DNA from: Pseudonocardia oceani
GTDB lineage: Bacteria > Actinomycetota > Actinomycetes > Mycobacteriales > Pseudonocardiaceae
Length of the DNA: 64,000 bases
Assembly: GCF_019263585.2 (NCBI RefSeq)
Contig: NZ_JADQDF010000001.1
Location: 2,852,001 to 2,916,000, forward strand
Reading direction: 5' to 3'
The position numbers were made by a program, and so were the translations under genes. Numbering within the stretch: the first letter of the stretch is position 1; every line of letters begins with the position of its first letter. Below are positions 61,196 through 64,000 of this stretch, one piece after another. The notes under the pieces are model-generated. The model made no database searches and had not been told where the DNA came from. It saw only the letters and a program-made list of their open reading frames with translations.

Positions 61196-61824
61196 GCCCC
61201 GAGTGTGCCCGGTGACCCCGACGGTCCGGGAGCGCCGGCCGGGAACAGGTCGGCCACCAGGTGCCGGGCCGCCCAGTCCGACCAGTCCGGGACGGTCCAC
61301 CCGTGCCCGACGACCAGTCGCCCGTAGACCTCGGGCGCGAGCAGGGCGTCGAGCATCTCGGTGGCGCGCTGCAGCGACACGTGGGTGGTGAACCCGGGCC
61401 GGTCGGCGAGCTCGTCGACGACGCGGGCGTGCGCGGCCAACGCGGCGCGGCGGGACCGGTCGAGCAGCTCCGCGGGCTCGGGATCGGCGGCGGCGGCGTG
61501 CAGGACGGCGTCGAGCGGGTGGCGCCGCGCCACCTCCGCCGCGGTGGCCTCGACATAGGCGCGCAGCTCCCCCGGGCCGTCCGCCGCCGAGCCCGGCCGC
61601 CACCCGGAACGGTGATCCTCGGCCTCGGCGGCGAGGACGGCCTCCAGTACCGCGGCCTTGCTGCCGAAGGAGAGGTAGAGCGTCTGCACCGCCACCCCCG
61701 CCGCCTTCGCCAGGGCCGAGGTGGTCGTGGCCAGGTAGCCGAGCTCGACGAACAGCGGCCCGGCCGCGGCGACGATCCGTCCGCGCGTGGCCTCCGCCCG
61801 GGCGCTGCGCGTGCCGATGGCCAT
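61192..61824 (-). CDS. TetR-family transcriptional regulator
   Basis: 210 aa from the ATG at 61824, preceded by GGGGG at a suitable distance; an earlier in-frame ATG at 61866 lies inside the operator-like palindrome. The helix-turn-helix is RIVAAAGPLFVELGYLATTT followed by VAVQTLYLSFGSKAAVLEAV. The C-terminal ligand-binding part is helical and not recognisable. It is first in the tetR-ogt-P450 run and probably represses it. Confidence 0.92.
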   Translation of the reverse strand: MAIGTRSARAEATRGRIVAAAGPLFVELGYLATTTSALAKAAGVAVQTLYLSFGSKAAVLEAVLAAEAEDHRSGWRPGSAADGPGELRAYVEATAAEVARRHPLDAVLHAAAADPEPAELLDRSRRAALAAHARVVDELADRPGFTTHVSLQRATEMLDALLAPEVYGRLVVGHGWTVPDWSDWAARHLVADLFPAGAPGPSGSPGTLGA

Positions 61825-61847
61825 CGGACCCCCGTCGTGTAGTGCTG

Positions 61848-61868
61848 TTCTGGAATTGCTTTCCACAA
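61848..61868. promoter_or_regulatory. probable TetR-family operator upstream of tetR-ogt-P450
   Basis: TTCTGGAA-TTGCT-TTCCACAA is an inverted repeat with 7 of 8 arm positions matching. It lies 24 bases upstream of the tetR ATG, in the only untranslated gap of the operon. Position and symmetry fit an autoregulatory site. Confidence 0.6.
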
Positions 61869-61899
61869 CAACGCTACAGCACGACGTTCTGGGACCTCT

Positions 61900-63678
61900 C
61901 TACAGTGCGGCGGCCGATCCGACACCGCTGCGCGTGTCCGCGGCGGCGCGCAGCAGCGGGCCCCCACCCCGTCCGACCGCGCACATCCGGCCGAGCGCCC
62001 ACTCCCCCGCGTCGACGACCCCGTGCCCGCGCCGGCGCAGCTCCGCGAACGTCGCCGCGCCCAGGCGCGACTCCGCCACCAGGCCGGCGGGTGCCCACCC
62101 GCGCGGCGCGAAGGAGCTGGGGAAGGCGGTGGAGTGCCAGGCCGGGGCGTCGATCGCGGCCTGCAGGTCCAACCCGCCGACGGTGTGGGCGAGCCAGAAG
62201 CACAGCTGCCATTGGTCCTGCTGGTCGCCACCGGGCGTGCCGAAGGCGATCCGCGGCTCTCCGTCGTGCAGGCCGAGCGAGGGCGAGAGCGTGGTGCGCG
62301 GGCGCCGCCCCGGCACCAGCGACGACGCCACGCCGTCCTCGAGCCAGAACATCTGGGCGCGCGTGCCGAGGCAGAAGCCGAGCGCGGGGATGGTCGGCGA
62401 GGACTGCAGCCACCCGCCCGACGGCGTCGCGGAGACCATGTTGCCCGCGGCGTCGACGACGTCGACGTGCACCGTGTCGCCGCGCACCGCCCCGGTGCGG
62501 CTGACGGTCGGCTCCCCCAGCCCCGGACCGCTGACGCCGTCGCCCCTCTTCTGCCCCGGCCGGGCGGCGTAGTCGGCCAGGCGCGGCTCGCGGCCGTCCG
62601 GGCTCCCCGGCCGGAGCTCGCGGGACGCGTTCTCGCCGATCAGCGCGCGGCGCCGGTCGGCGTAGGCCTGCGACACCAGCGCGTCGAGCGGCACCGGGGC
62701 GCTGTCGCCGTACCAGGCCTCGCGGTCGGCGAAGGCGAGCTTCGCGGCCTCCGCGGCGCGGTGCACCGTGGCGGCGGTGGCGACGCCGTCGGCGTAGTCG
62801 GCGTCGCCGCGCAGGAGCTGCAGCATCTGCGGGAGCACCGGCCCCTGCGACCACCCGCCGGGCTTGGCGACCGTCCAGCCCCCGCCGACGTCGACGGCGA
62901 GCGCGTCCTCGTAGGTCGCCGACCAGCGCGCCAGGTCGTCGGCGACGAGCAGGCCGGGGTGGTCGCGCCCGGACTCGTCGCGCACCGGCACCGTGCAGAA
63001 CGCCGCGATCTCCTCGGCGACGAAGCCGCGGTACCAGGCGTCGCGGGCGGCGTCGATCCGCGCCTCGCGGCTCCGGCCGACCGCGGCGTCGAGCAGCCGG
63101 CGCCAGGTCGCGGCCAGGACCGGGAGGCGGTGCGTGGTCGTGGGGACGTCGCCGTCGGGCAGCCACGTCGACGCCGACGACGTCCAGTGCCCGCGGAAGT
63201 GGGCGGCGACCGTCGCGATCGTCGGGGGGATGCGCGGGACCAGCGGGAACCCGCCCGCCGCGTACCCGATCGCCGGTTCGAGGACCTGCGCGAGGCTCCA
63301 GGTGCCGTGGTCGCGCAGTAGCGTCAGCCAACCGTCCCACGCACCGGGCACGGTGGCCGCGAGCAGCCCGGTGCCCGGCACGATCGGCAGGCCGTAGCCG
63401 TCGCGCAGCCGCTGCACCGTGGCCGCCGCCGGCGCGACGCCCTGCCCGCACAGCACCCGCGGCACGGGATCGGCGGGCGTGACGAACACCGCCGGCACCT
63501 CGCCCCCGGGCCCGCACAGGTGCGGCTCCACCACCTGCAGCACGAACCCGGCCGCCACGACCGCGTCGAACGCGTTGCCGCCGCGCGCGAGCACGGCCAT
63601 CGCCGTGGACGTGCCGAGGTAGTGGGTGCTGGAGGCGGCCCCGGCCGGCCCCCGCTGCTCGTGCTTCGTCGGTGCCAC
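61900..63678 (-). CDS. gamma-glutamyltransferase-family (Ntn-hydrolase) protein
   Basis: 592 aa from a GTG. The large-subunit part starts STHYLGTSTAMAVLARGGNA, with EPHLCGPGGEVPAVFV. The predicted autoprocessing Thr402 is in GAVRGDTVHVDVVDAAGNMV, followed by SATPSGGW and FGTPGGDQQDQW. No signal peptide is visible, so it is probably cytoplasmic, unlike periplasmic GGT. In an organism likely to use mycothiol, other gamma-glutamyl or acyl amide substrates are plausible. Confidence 0.9.
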   Translation of the reverse strand: MAPTKHEQRGPAGAASSTHYLGTSTAMAVLARGGNAFDAVVAAGFVLQVVEPHLCGPGGEVPAVFVTPADPVPRVLCGQGVAPAAATVQRLRDGYGLPIVPGTGLLAATVPGAWDGWLTLLRDHGTWSLAQVLEPAIGYAAGGFPLVPRIPPTIATVAAHFRGHWTSSASTWLPDGDVPTTTHRLPVLAATWRRLLDAAVGRSREARIDAARDAWYRGFVAEEIAAFCTVPVRDESGRDHPGLLVADDLARWSATYEDALAVDVGGGWTVAKPGGWSQGPVLPQMLQLLRGDADYADGVATAATVHRAAEAAKLAFADREAWYGDSAPVPLDALVSQAYADRRRALIGENASRELRPGSPDGREPRLADYAARPGQKRGDGVSGPGLGEPTVSRTGAVRGDTVHVDVVDAAGNMVSATPSGGWLQSSPTIPALGFCLGTRAQMFWLEDGVASSLVPGRRPRTTLSPSLGLHDGEPRIAFGTPGGDQQDQWQLCFWLAHTVGGLDLQAAIDAPAWHSTAFPSSFAPRGWAPAGLVAESRLGAATFAELRRRGHGVVDAGEWALGRMCAVGRGGGPLLRAAADTRSGVGSAAAL

Positions 63679-63729
63679 CCGCCGATCCTGGCGGGCGGCG
63701 CGGCGGCGCGCAGCCCCGGGAGCGGCCCC

Positions 63730-64000
63730 CTACAGGTCGGCGGCCAGCGGCACCTCGTCGATCGCGGGCGACGTCATCCACACCCGGACGGCGTGGGTGG
63801 CGGCGACGTCGTCGGCGTTGTACTCCAGCAGCCGGTCGCGCTGGACGGTGTCGGGCGGGGCGCCGTCCATGCCCACCGCGTCGCGGTACCAGCGCATCGA
63901 GTTCTCACCGCTGGCCTCGGCGTCGTGCCAGCCGAACCCCGCGGCGGGGGCGATGCGCTTGAGGCCCTTGCCGTGCGCGCACAGGAACCACTCGTTGACC
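63730..64000 (-). CDS. TM0106-type RecB-like nuclease, C-terminal part
   Basis: The frame is open from the window edge to a TAG at 63730-63732, giving about 89 C-terminal residues. GKGLKRIAPAAGFGWHDAEA, ENSMRWYRDAVG and DRLLEYNADDVAATHAVRVW are the last blocks of the TM0106/RNase_H_2-type nuclease domain; Tyr-Asn-Ala-Asp-Asp holds the final acidic residues. The start is outside the window. Confidence 0.75.
   Translation of the reverse strand, partial: VNEWFLCAHGKGLKRIAPAAGFGWHDAEASGENSMRWYRDAVGMDGAPPDTVQRDRLLEYNADDVAATHAVRVWMTSPAIDEVPLAADL

Overview
The window is very G+C-rich bacterial DNA with dense, mostly co-directional and often overlapping genes and many GTG starts. It reads as a mycolata-type actinomycete, most likely a Pseudonocardiaceae member. 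The evidence is a large arabinogalactan (mycolyl-arabinogalactan-peptidoglycan type) locus: DprE2, AftB-like, Emb, GlfT2, Glf, AftA-like, UbiA/DPPR synthase and RmlA-D. An actinobacterial LexA box and an IdeR-type iron box support this. The genus is inference. About 60 protein genes are supported. I see no RNA gene, CRISPR array or complete insertion sequence, and no gene-free stretch longer than 300 bases.

Region 1 (1-28.4 kb) is the cell-wall polysaccharide region. It runs from the end of dprE2 through an acyltransferase, a nitroreductase and an AftB-like GT-C enzyme that is divergent from a single Emb arabinosyltransferase. Then come two full-length GlfT2-type galactofuranosyltransferases tail to tail, a LexA-boxed DUF222/HNH gene placed between glfT2 and glf, glf itself, an AftA-like GT-C enzyme overlapping a DUF6541-type membrane protein, and a second AftB-like GT-C enzyme. 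A GT2/DUF2304/GT2/flippase/methyltransferase group, rmlC-rmlD, and the opposed operon PAP2-ubiA-rmlA-rmlB complete it. Together these supply dTDP-rhamnose, UDP-galactofuranose and decaprenyl-phosphoryl-arabinose and polymerise them.

Region 2 (28.4-42.5 kb) is a housekeeping block. Many genes have counterparts, as I recall them, in the M. tuberculosis interval Rv3813c-Rv3841 (HAD hydrolase, septum-formation protein, minimal metallopeptidase, phosphoglycerate mutase, pheA, DUF2470 protein, ferritin). Interspersed are a MerR/beta-clamp fusion, a VapBC-type pair, and a three-gene unit resembling E. coli ygiB/ygiC plus yjfL. The DUF2470 gene has an iron box and a TTG start with a strong ribosome-binding site.

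Region 3 (42.5-57.4 kb) holds four sodium/solute (acetate-type) symporters, two of them tandem duplicates with an extra extracytoplasmic segment. It also has two small two-TM partner proteins, one carrying a long disordered N-terminal extension, and a LytS-type kinase with a LytTR response regulator, between which sits an S49 protease gene. A P450, a decayed VapC, a DUF4328 protein and a rhodanese lie among them.

Region 4 (57.4-64 kb) contains an Fpg/Nei glycosylase, a membrane protein, a cupin lipoprotein, and a TetR-ogt-P450 operon with a probable operator. A gamma-glutamyltransferase-like enzyme follows, and the window ends in the C-terminus of a TM0106-type RecB-like nuclease.
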